This document shows positions 16,121 to 25,196 of a DNA stretch of 64,000 nt, piece after piece; within the stretch, counting starts at the first letter, position 1; every line of letters begins with the position of its first letter. The position numbers and the translations under genes are program-made. The stretch comes from Gillisella vitis (GTDB lineage Bacteria > Pseudomonadota > Alphaproteobacteria > Rhizobiales > Rhizobiaceae): positions 806,001 to 870,000 of the forward strand of contig NZ_LMVL02000001.1 in the NCBI RefSeq assembly GCF_001541345.2. Direction: 5' to 3'. The notes below the pieces were generated by a model. It saw only the letters and a program-made list of their open reading frames with translations, made no database searches and was not told where the DNA came from.

Positions 16121-18835
16121 ATGGAAAAAAGCCTGGGGCGCTACATCTGGTCGAATACCTATCTGCAACAGGTGTGGATCCTGTGCATTGTCGGTCTATC
16201 GATGATCCCCTATTTCCTGTCCTTCGATCTGCCAAAGCAGATCGTCAATGGCCCTATTCAGGGCCAGGGCTTTGAAGAGGCCGGGGCGACAAAGCCGTTC
16301 TTGCATGTTGCCTTCGACCTGCCATGGATCGGACATCTGGAAATCTTCAGCGGTTTCGAGCTTAACCGCTTACAAATGCTGATGGCGCTCAGCCTCGTCT
16401 TCCTGTGTCTTGTCGTGCTGAACGGTTTGTTCAAATTCTACATCAACACCTATAAGGGGCGGCTTGGTGAGCGCATGCTGCGCCGGATTCGCTTCGAGTT
16501 GATCGATCGGGTTCTGCGGTTTCCGCCCGTGCATTTCAAGCGGGTCAAATCCGCTGAGATTGCCACGATGATCAAGGACGAGGTCGAGCCGCTGGGCGGT
16601 TTTACCGGCGATGCCTTCGTCCAGCCCGCGCTTTTGGGTGGGCAGGCGCTGACAGCGCTGATCTTCATCATCCTTCAGAATGTCTGGCTGGGAATGATCG
16701 CGGCTGGCATGGTCTGCGTTCAGGCCATTATCATTCCACGTATGCGCAGACGGCTTCTGGAGCTGGGTCGCCAGCGCCAGTTGACGGCGCGTCAGTTATC
16801 AGGTCGGGTTGGCGAAATCGTCGATGGCATTCATACCATTCATGCCCATGACACATCCAATTTCGAGCGTGCCGATATCGCTGCCCGTCTCGGCCTGATT
16901 TTTTCGATCCGCTACGATCTCTATCAGTGGAAGTTCATGGTGAAATTCATCAATAACTTCCTGGCCCAACTGACGCCGTTTCTGTTCTATGCCATCGGCG
17001 GGTATATGGCTTTGGAGGGCCGACTCGACATCGGCCAGTTGATCGCTGTTATTGGCGCCTATAAGGACCTGCCGGGTCCGCTGAAGGAATTGATAGACTG
17101 GGATCAGGCCCGCCAGGACGTGCAGGTCAAATATGCCCAGGTGGTCGAGCAATTCGATGTCGATCGGCTGGTCGATGCTCGGGTTCATACGATTGCGGCC
17201 ACCCCGGTCGACCCGCTTTCCGAGGCACTGGTGGCTTCGAACCTGGTACTGTGCGACGATAGTGGCGCGCGCCTGCTCAATAGCGTTTCATTGGATATTG
17301 CCCCCAATGAGACGGTTGCAATTGTCGGTCAGAACGGTGGTGGCGGCGAGGCGCTGGCGGAAGCTCTGGGACGTATCCTGTGGCCGGAATCCGGCCATAT
17401 CAGCATTGGTGGGCAGGATATTCTCACCATGCCGGAATCGGTCACCGGGCGTCGACTTTCCTTTGTGTCCTCGGATGCCTATTTCTTCCATGGCACTCTG
17501 CGGGACAATCTCCTCTACGGGTTGAAACATGCGCCTTTGACGGATGTCACCTATGACGGACCGGCGGCGCGCAAATACAAACGCGACCTTCTGGAGGCGC
17601 AGCGATCCGGTAATCCGCTTCTCGATCTCAACAGCGATTGGGTGGACTATCGATCGGCTGGAGCCGAAGGGCCGGATGGTCTCTTGACGGTGATCCGTCC
17701 GGTTCTGGACGCGGTGGCGATTTCAGAGGATATTTTCGATCTCGCCCTGCGTTCGCAAGTGGATACGCTTGCCCATCAGGAGTTGACCGAGCGAATCGTC
17801 GAGATCCGCCATGCCCTGCGCCGTCGGTTGAATGAGGAGGACCTGGACGACATTGTCGTACCCTTCGAGGCTGATGCCTATAACAGCCAGGCAACCGTGG
17901 GTGAAAACCTGCTTTTCGGCAAAATGAAACCCTCGATGATCGACGGTCAACGGCTGGCGGCGCATCCCTATTTCCGCAAGGTGATGCGTGACACCGGCAT
18001 TGGCGACGCGTTCTACGCAATGGGGCTTGAAATCGCGGCGAATGCGGTGGAACTGTTTCGAGACCTTCCGCCCGACCATCCGTTTTTCCAGCAATTGACC
18101 TTTATGAGCGCGGAGGATCTGCCCGACTACGAGGCTTTGCTGCAAAAGCTCCAGGGCATGTCCGCAACGCAGGCCTCGGCCATCGAGCGCAGCAGCATTA
18201 TCCGCCTCAGCTTTGCCTATATCGAGCCGCGCCATCGTTTCGGCCTTTTGACGCAAGAATTGATGGACAAGATCGTCGATGCGCGTCGCGAGTTTCATGC
18301 CGGAATTCCCGCGGATCTGGCGGAAAAAATCGAGCGTCACGACGTAGAACGGTTCACCTTGTCGGCATCGTTGATGGACAATGTCCTGTTCGGCCGGCTG
18401 GCTGTGCGCGAAGCCGATGCGTCTGACCGGATTCGGGCGATCATCCGCGACATTTTTGCAGACCTCGGCCTTGCCGAAAGCGTGCTGTCTATCGGGCTGG
18501 ATTTTGATGTCGGCTCGCAGGGGCGGCGATTGACCGCTGTTCAGCGCCAGAAGCTCAATCTGGCACGGGCGCTGCTAAAGCGATCGGATTATTTCATCTT
18601 CAACAGGCCCTTGTCGGCGCTCGATCAGCGGGCGCAGGATAAGATCGTCAGCCACATCATGCAGGATCTACATTGCGACGGTCATCGGCCCGCGATCATC
18701 TGGGTTTTGCCAAATGCGGATATAAGTGGTCTTTTTGACAGGATACTCGTCTTCGACAAAGGAAATCTTGTCGAAACCGGGAGTTTCGAAGAGCTTTCCG
18801 CCAAAGACGGGATGTTCAAACAGTTTCTCTCGTAA
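16121..18835 (+). CDS. ABC exporter-like membrane protein with degenerate ATPase domain
   Basis: 904 residues. The N-terminal half is a six-helix ABC exporter domain (from ~15 to ~330). The nucleotide-binding domain is degenerate at every motif: Walker A reads GQNGGGGEA with Glu410 in place of Lys, the Q-loop position reads VSSDAYFFHG, the signature reads LTAVQ, Walker B reads YFIFNRP with N828/R829 instead of Asp-Glu, and the switch His region reads WVLPNAD. About 300 extra residues split the domain and contain two further copies of the post-Q-loop pattern (GENLLFG, MDNVLFG, beside RDNLLYG). ATP hydrolysis is therefore unlikely. I chose ATG 16121, which begins directly before the first helix; 16055 is possible. 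A cNMP-binding protein follows 35 bases downstream. Confidence 0.85.
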   Translation: MEKSLGRYIWSNTYLQQVWILCIVGLSMIPYFLSFDLPKQIVNGPIQGQGFEEAGATKPFLHVAFDLPWIGHLEIFSGFELNRLQMLMALSLVFLCLVVLNGLFKFYINTYKGRLGERMLRRIRFELIDRVLRFPPVHFKRVKSAEIATMIKDEVEPLGGFTGDAFVQPALLGGQALTALIFIILQNVWLGMIAAGMVCVQAIIIPRMRRRLLELGRQRQLTARQLSGRVGEIVDGIHTIHAHDTSNFERADIAARLGLIFSIRYDLYQWKFMVKFINNFLAQLTPFLFYAIGGYMALEGRLDIGQLIAVIGAYKDLPGPLKELIDWDQARQDVQVKYAQVVEQFDVDRLVDARVHTIAATPVDPLSEALVASNLVLCDDSGARLLNSVSLDIAPNETVAIVGQNGGGGEALAEALGRILWPESGHISIGGQDILTMPESVTGRRLSFVSSDAYFFHGTLRDNLLYGLKHAPLTDVTYDGPAARKYKRDLLEAQRSGNPLLDLNSDWVDYRSAGAEGPDGLLTVIRPVLDAVAISEDIFDLALRSQVDTLAHQELTERIVEIRHALRRRLNEEDLDDIVVPFEADAYNSQATVGENLLFGKMKPSMIDGQRLAAHPYFRKVMRDTGIGDAFYAMGLEIAANAVELFRDLPPDHPFFQQLTFMSAEDLPDYEALLQKLQGMSATQASAIERSSIIRLSFAYIEPRHRFGLLTQELMDKIVDARREFHAGIPADLAEKIERHDVERFTLSASLMDNVLFGRLAVREADASDRIRAIIRDIFADLGLAESVLSIGLDFDVGSQGRRLTAVQRQKLNLARALLKRSDYFIFNRPLSALDQRAQDKIVSHIMQDLHCDGHRPAIIWVLPNADISGLFDRILVFDKGNLVETGSFEELSAKDGMFKQFLS

Positions 18836-18870
18836 TATCGTGATCAGGCGCGATAGGGGGTAAGACGCAA

Positions 18871-19335
18871 ATGCTACTGAAGGACGAAGTTGAAATGTTG
18901 CGGCGTGTGCCGCTGTTTTCCCAGATTGCTCCAGCCAAGCTGAAGCTGCTGGCTTTTGCGTCCGATCGGATGACCTGTCGTGAAGGACAGAACCTGTTTC
19001 GCCAGGGCGATGTCGGTGACGCAGCCTATGTCGTGCTGTCAGGGACAGCCGATGTCCTGGTCAATTCGGATGCCGGAGAAATCAAGGTCGCGGAAGTCCA
19101 GAGCAATTCTATTGTCGGGGAAATCGCTATTCTCTGCGACGTGTCGCGAACGGCAACCGTGCGGGCGGCTTCCCGGCTTGAAGTCTTGAAAATCAGCAAG
19201 GAAAATTTCCTGAAACTGATGAGCGATTTTCCCGAAATCTCCTCGGAAATCACCCGTGTTCTGGCGGATCGTCTCAATCACACCACATCCGAACTGTCCG
19301 CAGCTCGCAGCCGCGAGCAACAATTGCTGAACTGA
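18871..19335 (+). CDS. Stand-alone cyclic-nucleotide-binding domain protein
   Basis: 154 residues consisting of one Crp-type cyclic-nucleotide-binding beta barrel (~10-130) and a C-terminal helix, with no DNA-binding domain. The phosphate-binding cassette is well kept: VGEIAILCDVSRTATVRA, including the Glu that contacts ribose and the Arg that contacts the phosphate, so cAMP or cGMP binding is plausible. AGGGGGTAAG precedes the ATG. Placed 35 bases after the degenerate ABC protein and downstream of two cyclases, it is probably the effector of the locus or a regulatory subunit of the ABC-like protein; this is inference. Confidence 0.87.
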   Translation: MLLKDEVEMLRRVPLFSQIAPAKLKLLAFASDRMTCREGQNLFRQGDVGDAAYVVLSGTADVLVNSDAGEIKVAEVQSNSIVGEIAILCDVSRTATVRAASRLEVLKISKENFLKLMSDFPEISSEITRVLADRLNHTTSELSAARSREQQLLN

Positions 19336-19492
19336 TACCGAGAGCGGTCGTCTCAGCACTCGGCATATCGGATAGCCGGGCTGTCATATATCCTTTACTT
19401 GCTTTTCTGCCCATTTCCGCGAAGTTTCGGCATCTATTCGACCTCGTTCTATCCTGAATCGAGGCATTGCCCCAAACATCCCGGAATGTGCC

Positions 19493-20332
19493 ATGACCGA
19501 TCTTAGCGCCCGCGACCGTCTCGCGCCTGACAGTTCTCCACGCTTGTTGGCTCTTGCCAGCATTGCTCTTGAAGCCGGAGCGCTGGCGCGCCAGTCCTTG
19601 CGTCGCCGTCATGTCGACCAGATGGTTTCCAAGGGACCGCGTGATTATCAGACGGACATTGATGTCGCCGTCGAGCGCCTGATCGTTGCCGGTGTCTGCG
19701 AGGCCTTTCCGGACCATGCCATCCAGGGTGAGGAAGAGACCGGCAACCGTACAGGTGGCCCAGATGCACCGGTTATCTATATCGATCCCATTGACGGCAC
19801 CACCAATTTTGCCTGGGGCCTGCCGCATTTCGGCATGACCATCGCCATTGCCGAACAGGGTAAAATCACCTGCGGGGTGGTCTATGACAGCATGCTCGAT
19901 GAGCTGTTCAGCGCTGAAATTGGCAAGGGCGCCTGTCTGAATGGCGAAAAACTACAGTGTGCTGATGTGGCCGATGTCCAGAATGTGCTGGTCGGAGCGG
20001 GCCTGCCGGTCCCCGGACAAGTGAAAAGCGTGGACGAGGAGCTCTATCACCGCGCACTACGCCGGTTGATGGACAATACCGCTGGCGTGCGCCGTCTCGG
20101 TTCGGCTGCGCTATCGGTTGCCTATGTCGCTTGCGGTCGGCTGGATGGTTTTTTCGAGGATGGCTTGCAGGTTCACGACTATGGTGCCGCAGCCCTGATC
20201 CTGACTGAGGCCGGGGGCTTGCTCACAGGCTTTGGCGGAATGCCGGTTGATGCGGGAGGCGGCATTCTCGCTGCCACGCCCGCTTTGCATCCCTGGTTGC
20301 TTGCCGGCTTTCAGCCTGCCATGGACCGTTGA
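19493..20332 (+). CDS. Inositol monophosphatase family phosphatase
   Basis: 279 residues of the Mg-dependent, Li-sensitive phosphatase superfamily. Metal-binding motifs are GEEE (near residue 80), DPIDGTTNF (~99-107) and the C-terminal HDYGAAALILTEAGG, which replaces the usual W-D-x-A-A-G with H-D-Y-G-A-A. Members hydrolyse inositol phosphates, histidinol phosphate, fructose bisphosphate or PAP, so the substrate is open. The last 22 bases overlap the 3' end of the convergent phosphodiesterase gene. Proximity to the cAMP genes may be incidental. Confidence 0.88.
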   Translation: MTDLSARDRLAPDSSPRLLALASIALEAGALARQSLRRRHVDQMVSKGPRDYQTDIDVAVERLIVAGVCEAFPDHAIQGEEETGNRTGGPDAPVIYIDPIDGTTNFAWGLPHFGMTIAIAEQGKITCGVVYDSMLDELFSAEIGKGACLNGEKLQCADVADVQNVLVGAGLPVPGQVKSVDEELYHRALRRLMDNTAGVRRLGSAALSVAYVACGRLDGFFEDGLQVHDYGAAALILTEAGGLLTGFGGMPVDAGGGILAATPALHPWLLAGFQPAMDR

Positions 20333-21174
20333 TTGTCATAGAGTGCGATCATCGCTTGAAGCCCGACCGGATCATCCGTGGTGATCTGGTCGCATTTCAA
20401 CGCCAGCAGCCGCAGGACGCGTGGTAGCGATGCCTCGTCCGCCCTGTTGATCGTATAGGCATCGATCCGTTTTCCAGCAGCATGGAAGGCGGCGACCATG
20501 TTGAAACCGCGATCTTCGGCAAACAGCACGGCCTCATGGTCGAGATAGATCATCTCGGCACCGGGAATGGCCGCAACTGCATCGCCTATGAAGGCAACGA
20601 AGTCACCACTTTCCATTGCCCGTTCAATGGCACCGCCATGGCAGGGATCGTAACCGAGCGGCAGGCCGGGCAGGGCCTCTGCCAGACGGGTGACGGCCTG
20701 TGCATCGCCCGCCGACAGGATAACCCGGTCGCGCACCGGCCCGATGGCGGAAACGAACGCGGCGATGTCCTGCTGCGTCAAGTCGCTGGCCTTTTCCTTC
20801 AGGTCCAGTTGCAATACGGCACCTGCACGATGGGAATTGCTGGCCAGAACGCGCCCGAGATCATCGATCAGCATAACCCTATGGGCACTTGGCTGTCCGT
20901 CATGGTCGCGCAGGAACAGGCCGCGCAACTGCTCCGCTGAGGCGGCGCGCACCGGGCCTTGGCCGGTGGTGGCTTTGTCCAAAATTTCGTCATGCAACAC
21001 GGCCAGGCCGCCACCGGCATGACAGACAAGATCGATTTCGACGCTGGCGCCAAGCGCCATGCCCTCGGTAATCCGGTCCGGCGTGAAGGAAATATCGCCC
21101 GCCTGCTTATGGCCGCGATGCCATTTCAGCATGGTCCTGAAACCGTCACGCTCGATAAACAAACCATCAGACAT
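20311..21174 (-). CDS. Glycerophosphodiester phosphodiesterase family protein
   Basis: 287 residues with a GDPD-type TIM barrel: KWHRGHK near residue 18 supplies the catalytic His-Arg, VEIDLVCHAGGGLAVLHDEILD (~45-66) supplies the metal Glu/Asp and second catalytic His, followed by the usual TTGQGPV. The third metal Glu is probably in LDLKEKA. The enzyme would release glycerol 3-phosphate and an alcohol from glycerophosphodiesters. Its ATG overlaps the stop region of the ABC ATPase by 8 bases, making it the last gene of a five-gene ABC importer operon. There is no signal peptide, so the substrate would be hydrolysed after import. Confidence 0.87.
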   Translation of the reverse strand: MSDGLFIERDGFRTMLKWHRGHKQAGDISFTPDRITEGMALGASVEIDLVCHAGGGLAVLHDEILDKATTGQGPVRAASAEQLRGLFLRDHDGQPSAHRVMLIDDLGRVLASNSHRAGAVLQLDLKEKASDLTQQDIAAFVSAIGPVRDRVILSAGDAQAVTRLAEALPGLPLGYDPCHGGAIERAMESGDFVAFIGDAVAAIPGAEMIYLDHEAVLFAEDRGFNMVAAFHAAGKRIDAYTINRADEASLPRVLRLLALKCDQITTDDPVGLQAMIALYDNQRSMAG

Positions 21175-22249
21175 TGGCCAGACTCCTTAATCTATCGGCG
21201 GTCCGGGACACGCAGACCACCTTATTGTCGCGGAACACCCGGAAAGCCCTGACCTGCAATTCGGCACGGTCGCCTTTTTGCCAACCGGTTCCCGGATCGG
21301 TCATGGCCTTTACCCGTGTACCATCGCCGAGTTGAAGATCGACCATGAGATGGCTGCCAAAATCGATGGCCCGGCAGACAAAGGCCGCATCCGCCCGGTC
21401 GGTGGGCGACAAATGCAGGGCTTCCGGACGAACGGCCAGCACCGCATCGCCATCCTCTGGATTGCTATCAGCATCGACCGCCAGGGAAAGGTCAATATGA
21501 GTGAATGCGCCCCGGCGCATCATGCCTGGAATGAAATTCATCTGGCCGATAAAGCCAGCAACGAATTCTGTTTCCGGCTCGCGGTAAACCCGGTCTGGCG
21601 GGGCGATCTGCTCGGCGCGCCCAGTCCGCATCACGACGATGCGGTCGGCCAATGCCAAAGCTTCGTCCTGTCCATGGGTGACGAACAGGGTGGTAATGCC
21701 AAGCCGCTGCTGGATATCGCGCACTTCCTCACGCAGCCGTTCGCGCAAATGCTGATCGAGGCTGGCAAAGGGTTCATCAAGCAGCAGAATTTTCGGCTCC
21801 AGTACCAGCGAGCGGGCAAGTGCCACTCTCTGCTGCTGGCCGCCTGAGAGTTGATAGGTCTGGCGCTGGCCGTAATCCTTCAACCCGACCATGGCCAGCG
21901 CTGCCTCGACCCGATCAGCGATTTCGCTTCTCGCCATGCCGCGCAGCTTCAGGCCGAACGCGATGTTCTTGAACACATTCATATGGGTCCAGAGTGCATG
22001 GCTTTGAAAGACCATGCCCGTCGGTCGCCGTTCCGGCGGCAGATGGGTGACATCCTGGCCGTCGATCCGAATTATGCCGCTGGTTGGCGCTTCAAATCCG
22101 CCAATCATCCGCAGCAGCGTCGATTTGCCCGAACCGGAAGGACCGAGCAGGCAGACCAGCTCGCCATCCTCCACATGCAATGAGAACGCATCGACGGCGG
22201 TGGAGCCGGGAAACTGTTTTGAAATGCGGTCAAGGGTCAGTTGGGCCAT
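21167..22249 (-). CDS. ABC transporter ATP-binding protein (FbpC/PotA type)
   Basis: 360 residues with an intact ATPase: Walker A GPSGSGKST, signature LSGGQQQRVALARS, Walker B ILLLDEPFASLD and switch VTHGQDEALALADR. The C-terminal ~120 residues form a TOBE-type regulatory domain (LAVRPEALHLSPTDRA). This is the layout of ATPases serving iron, polyamine, thiamine or phosphonate importers. It lies 42 bases after the second permease and overlaps the phosphodiesterase gene, so the system is likely completed here. Confidence 0.93.
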   Translation of the reverse strand: MAQLTLDRISKQFPGSTAVDAFSLHVEDGELVCLLGPSGSGKSTLLRMIGGFEAPTSGIIRIDGQDVTHLPPERRPTGMVFQSHALWTHMNVFKNIAFGLKLRGMARSEIADRVEAALAMVGLKDYGQRQTYQLSGGQQQRVALARSLVLEPKILLLDEPFASLDQHLRERLREEVRDIQQRLGITTLFVTHGQDEALALADRIVVMRTGRAEQIAPPDRVYREPETEFVAGFIGQMNFIPGMMRRGAFTHIDLSLAVDADSNPEDGDAVLAVRPEALHLSPTDRADAAFVCRAIDFGSHLMVDLQLGDGTRVKAMTDPGTGWQKGDRAELQVRAFRVFRDNKVVCVSRTADRLRSLANV

Positions 22250-22291
22250 GGGTGTTCGTTTCTATTCCGGTTACAGGCAATGAGAGTGTAT

Positions 22292-23101
22292 TCAGGCGCC
22301 AAAGCCCTTGGCGAATGCGCCTGTGCCGATGGCGCGGCGAGCAAAGATCAGCGCGAGGAAGGAGGGCACCCACAGCATGACCGAGAGCACCGCGCCATAT
22401 TGCACCACCATCTGATTGTTGATGAAGGACACCATCAAGACAGGCATGGTTCGCACCTGCGGCGCGCCGATCAGCCAGGCGCCTTCGGTTTCGTAAAACG
22501 TGCTAACAAAGGTCAGGAGCAGGGCGGCAAAGATGGTCGGCGCTGCCTGCGGCAGCGTGATCGACCAGAACACGCACAAGGGCCGGGCGCCCGCGTCACG
22601 GGCCGCTTCCTCCATCCGCCGATCGACATTCTGAAAGGCGGCAACCGGTATCCAGATCATCAGCATCAGCGTGCCGACCAACTGGATCAGCGCGACGCCC
22701 CAGAAGGTGCTGATCAGATGCAGCTTCAGGAAAATCGCTGCAATTGCCACCAGCAGGCCGAATTTGGGGAAGGCATGCGAGGCGAGAAAAGACAGGAACA
22801 GCAGATTGCGGCCTGGAAATTTCATCCGGGCAAAGGCATAGGCCGCGGGAAGACAGATCACCGCCGACAGCAGCGTTACCGTGGCGGTGAGGCGCAGGCT
22901 GAGAAACAGCGCTTCCCAGACATCGGCACGTCCAAGCGTCAGGAACCAGAAGCGCAGGCCGAATTGCTGCGGGATGACTGATGGATAGCGCCAGACCTCT
23001 GTAAAGGCCCAGGTGCCGACCACGAGCAGCGGCAGGGCGATAAACAGCGTGAGGAGGCCTGCAAAAGCCAGGCCCGTCCAGTCGATCCTGCCTGTTCTCA
23101 T
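22292..23101 (-). CDS. ABC transporter permease (second subunit)
   Basis: About 269 residues with six predicted helices and the cytoplasmic EAA loop EEAARDAGARPLCVFWSITLP (~155-175), which docks on the ATPase. ATG 23101, 10 bases after the stop of the first permease and preceded by GAGG, is preferred; a start 51 bases earlier would overlap that gene by ~40 bases. The pairing with the first permease gives the heterodimer usual for type I importers of this class. Confidence 0.87.
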   Translation of the reverse strand: MRTGRIDWTGLAFAGLLTLFIALPLLVVGTWAFTEVWRYPSVIPQQFGLRFWFLTLGRADVWEALFLSLRLTATVTLLSAVICLPAAYAFARMKFPGRNLLFLSFLASHAFPKFGLLVAIAAIFLKLHLISTFWGVALIQLVGTLMLMIWIPVAAFQNVDRRMEEAARDAGARPLCVFWSITLPQAAPTIFAALLLTFVSTFYETEGAWLIGAPQVRTMPVLMVSFINNQMVVQYGAVLSVMLWVPSFLALIFARRAIGTGAFAKGFGA

Positions 23102-23111
23102 CGCAGGGGCC

Positions 23112-24005
23112 TCATCGTGTTCGTTCCTGATTTCTGGCAATCGAATAGACATAGAACGCCCCGAAAAACAGGCAAAAGCCGAAGCTGATCACGGCTTGCG
23201 TTGTGGCGTTCAGCGGATCGTTCAGATCGGCAAACGTTCGCTGCATGAAAGGCCCCATCATTTCCGGCGAGGCCGGGCCGAGCAGATAGGGCAGGGTAAA
23301 GGCCGAAAATATTCCGAGAATGGCAAAGGAACTGGCGACCAGGAAGGAATTGGCCATGCGCGGCAGGATGATATGCACAAACACCTGCACAGGCCGTGCA
23401 CCGGCATCGCGCGCCGCCTCGACCGCATTGTTGGAAATGGCGCTGAGACCCGCCGTCAGCATCAGCACGGTCAGTGGCAGATTGTCCCAGACCAGACCGA
23501 TCACCGGCCCCCAGGGCGTCAGATAGGGGGTTGGCAGTTTCGGCAGGCCCACGGCGTGAAGCAGGATATCGACTGTGCCATTCGGGCCTAAGGTGCGGAT
23601 CAGCGCATAAGAAAGAATGATCGACGGCACGAACATCGGGAAGATCGCCAGCGCCTGCACGTAAGCGGCAAGTCTGCCAGAGGAAAAGCGCAGATAGAGC
23701 GCAATCGGCACGCCGATCAACAGCAGCACAACGCCACAGACGGCAGTGGTCCAGAGGGTGATGCCGAGATTGCGCAGGCTGTAGGTGTCACTGAAGAAGA
23801 ACCGGTAGGACGCCGTGGAAACGTGCCACCCGCCCTCCGGCGTGGTCACGACAAGCGTGCCGATCACCGCCGAGATGATCGGATAAATGATCAGCCAGCC
23901 CAAGAGCAGGATAGGAAGGGCGACCAGAAGCAGGCCAGTCAGCCCGTGTCCAGCCTTTGCCGTGCGCCCTTTATCGAGCGGCAGCGAACTTGTCGTGCTG
24001 GTCAT
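23112..24005 (-). CDS. ABC transporter permease (first subunit)
   Basis: 297 residues with about six membrane helices; the EAA loop reads VEAARDAGARPVQVFVHIILP near residue 200. The ATG at 24005 overlaps the TGA of the binding-protein gene (TGATG), a coupled start. A short hydrophilic N-terminal tail precedes the first helix. It belongs to the same permease family as its downstream neighbour. Confidence 0.9.
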   Translation of the reverse strand: MTSTTSSLPLDKGRTAKAGHGLTGLLLVALPILLLGWLIIYPIISAVIGTLVVTTPEGGWHVSTASYRFFFSDTYSLRNLGITLWTTAVCGVVLLLIGVPIALYLRFSSGRLAAYVQALAIFPMFVPSIILSYALIRTLGPNGTVDILLHAVGLPKLPTPYLTPWGPVIGLVWDNLPLTVLMLTAGLSAISNNAVEAARDAGARPVQVFVHIILPRMANSFLVASSFAILGIFSAFTLPYLLGPASPEMMGPFMQRTFADLNDPLNATTQAVISFGFCLFFGAFYVYSIARNQERTR

Positions 24006-25150
24006 CAACCCCGCGCCAGGCCTGGTGCGACATTGCGGAACCAGCCGTCATTGACCGCCATTTCCCAATCGCCGCTTGGGAATGTCGGGATCGACGCGGG
24101 AATGACGTCGGCATATTTTTCACGCAGGTCCTTGGAAATATAATCCCAGGACACACCCGGAAAGCCGCCAAGTTCGGTGATGATTGCCGACTGAATTTCT
24201 TCAGACAGCAGGACATTGGCGAGCTTCAGGGCGGCATCCTTGTTGGCACCGTTGGAAAATACGGTCAGCCGGGCGAAATCGCCGCAAAGCGCCAGATCGG
24301 TCAATTGCACCAGCCGTGTCGTGTCTGGCAGGACGCCTTGGGCAATCGACTGAAGGGCCTGATCGGACCAGACCGGCACCATGGTGACGACGCCTTGAGC
24401 AAGCAGCTGGATCGACTGTGAATTACCGGAGGTATAGGCACCCTTTTCATAGAGCGATGGGGCCAGATCGTTGAGGATCTTCCAGCTCGGCGGCAAGGCT
24501 TTTTCCGCCGCTTCTGCGGTGTAATTGCCAACGGTAAATTTCGAAGGGTCGCGGCCATTGGCTTCGTGGATAGCACGGCGGACGAAATTTCCACCGGAGC
24601 CGCCCTTGTCGGGGCGGTTGTAGATGAACTGGCCGGGATTAGCCTTGATCCAGCCAATCAGTTGGTCCCAGGTCTTCGGTGCATCTTTCGGAGCGAGCTT
24701 GGTGCTGTCATAGGCCAGAAGAACCTGCGAGCCGCGATAGGGCAGCGACTGCGACAGATCGATCGCCATCGGGTTGACGCGGCCAAAATTCGGGACATTC
24801 TTTTCCGAGAATGCCACCCATAGACCGGCATCGATGGCGCCGGTTGGCAGGCGCGGATTGAAGGCTTCAAACAGGTCGGCCTGCGGATCGCTGTTGGATT
24901 TTAGTGCGGCGAGGGCGCGGTCGCCAATCGCCCGCAGACCGTTATTGTCACCGGCATCGATCACCTTGATCGTCAGGTCGCTATTGGCTTTTTCGAAGCT
25001 TGGACGGATGATGTTGTTCCAGAAATCGATGATATTGGCGTCGGAGCCACTGTAGACATTGATTTCCTTGCCCGCAGCAAAGGCAAAATTCGGCATGGCA
25101 GCCAGGCCAGCGCTTGCACAAGAAGCTAGCAGAAAGTCGCGTCTGTTCAT
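24005..25150 (-). CDS. Periplasmic solute-binding protein (family 1) of the ABC importer
   Basis: 381 residues with an export signal NRRDFLLASCASAGLAAMP resembling a twin-arginine leader, cleaved near AFA. The mature domain has features of the iron, polyamine or phosphonate binding-protein group: INVYSGSDANIIDFW near its start and LFSNGANKDAALKLANVLLS-like text near the end. Specificity cannot be read; the phosphodiesterase at the operon end suggests a glycerophosphodiester or related organophosphate. The second of two adjacent ATGs (25150) has the better spacing to CGGAGACC. Two tight dyads sit just upstream. Confidence 0.87.
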   Translation of the reverse strand: MNRRDFLLASCASAGLAAMPNFAFAAGKEINVYSGSDANIIDFWNNIIRPSFEKANSDLTIKVIDAGDNNGLRAIGDRALAALKSNSDPQADLFEAFNPRLPTGAIDAGLWVAFSEKNVPNFGRVNPMAIDLSQSLPYRGSQVLLAYDSTKLAPKDAPKTWDQLIGWIKANPGQFIYNRPDKGGSGGNFVRRAIHEANGRDPSKFTVGNYTAEAAEKALPPSWKILNDLAPSLYEKGAYTSGNSQSIQLLAQGVVTMVPVWSDQALQSIAQGVLPDTTRLVQLTDLALCGDFARLTVFSNGANKDAALKLANVLLSEEIQSAIITELGGFPGVSWDYISKDLREKYADVIPASIPTFPSGDWEMAVNDGWFRNVAPGLARG

Positions 25151-25166
25151 CATCGGTCTCCGAAAC

Positions 25167-25196
25167 GGGGTGATATACACCCCCTAAATTTTAGGG
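25167..25196. promoter_or_regulatory. Two abutting dyads upstream of the ABC operon
   Basis: GGGGTG-ATATA-CACCCC (25167-25183) and CCCTAAA-T-TTTAGGG (25182-25196) are both perfect and share two C bases, so they could not pair simultaneously in RNA. They lie 17-46 bases upstream of the first ATG of the minus-strand operon. Operator sites or a switchable leader are possible. Nothing else was recognised in the 257-base divergent gap 25151-25407. Confidence 0.5.

Noticed and set aside
22241..22981. Long plus-strand frames opposite the ABC transporter and synthase genes
   Set aside because: They are antisense shadows of clear minus- or plus-strand genes, with no family similarity and abundant His/Arg/Gln typical of GC-rich antisense frames.
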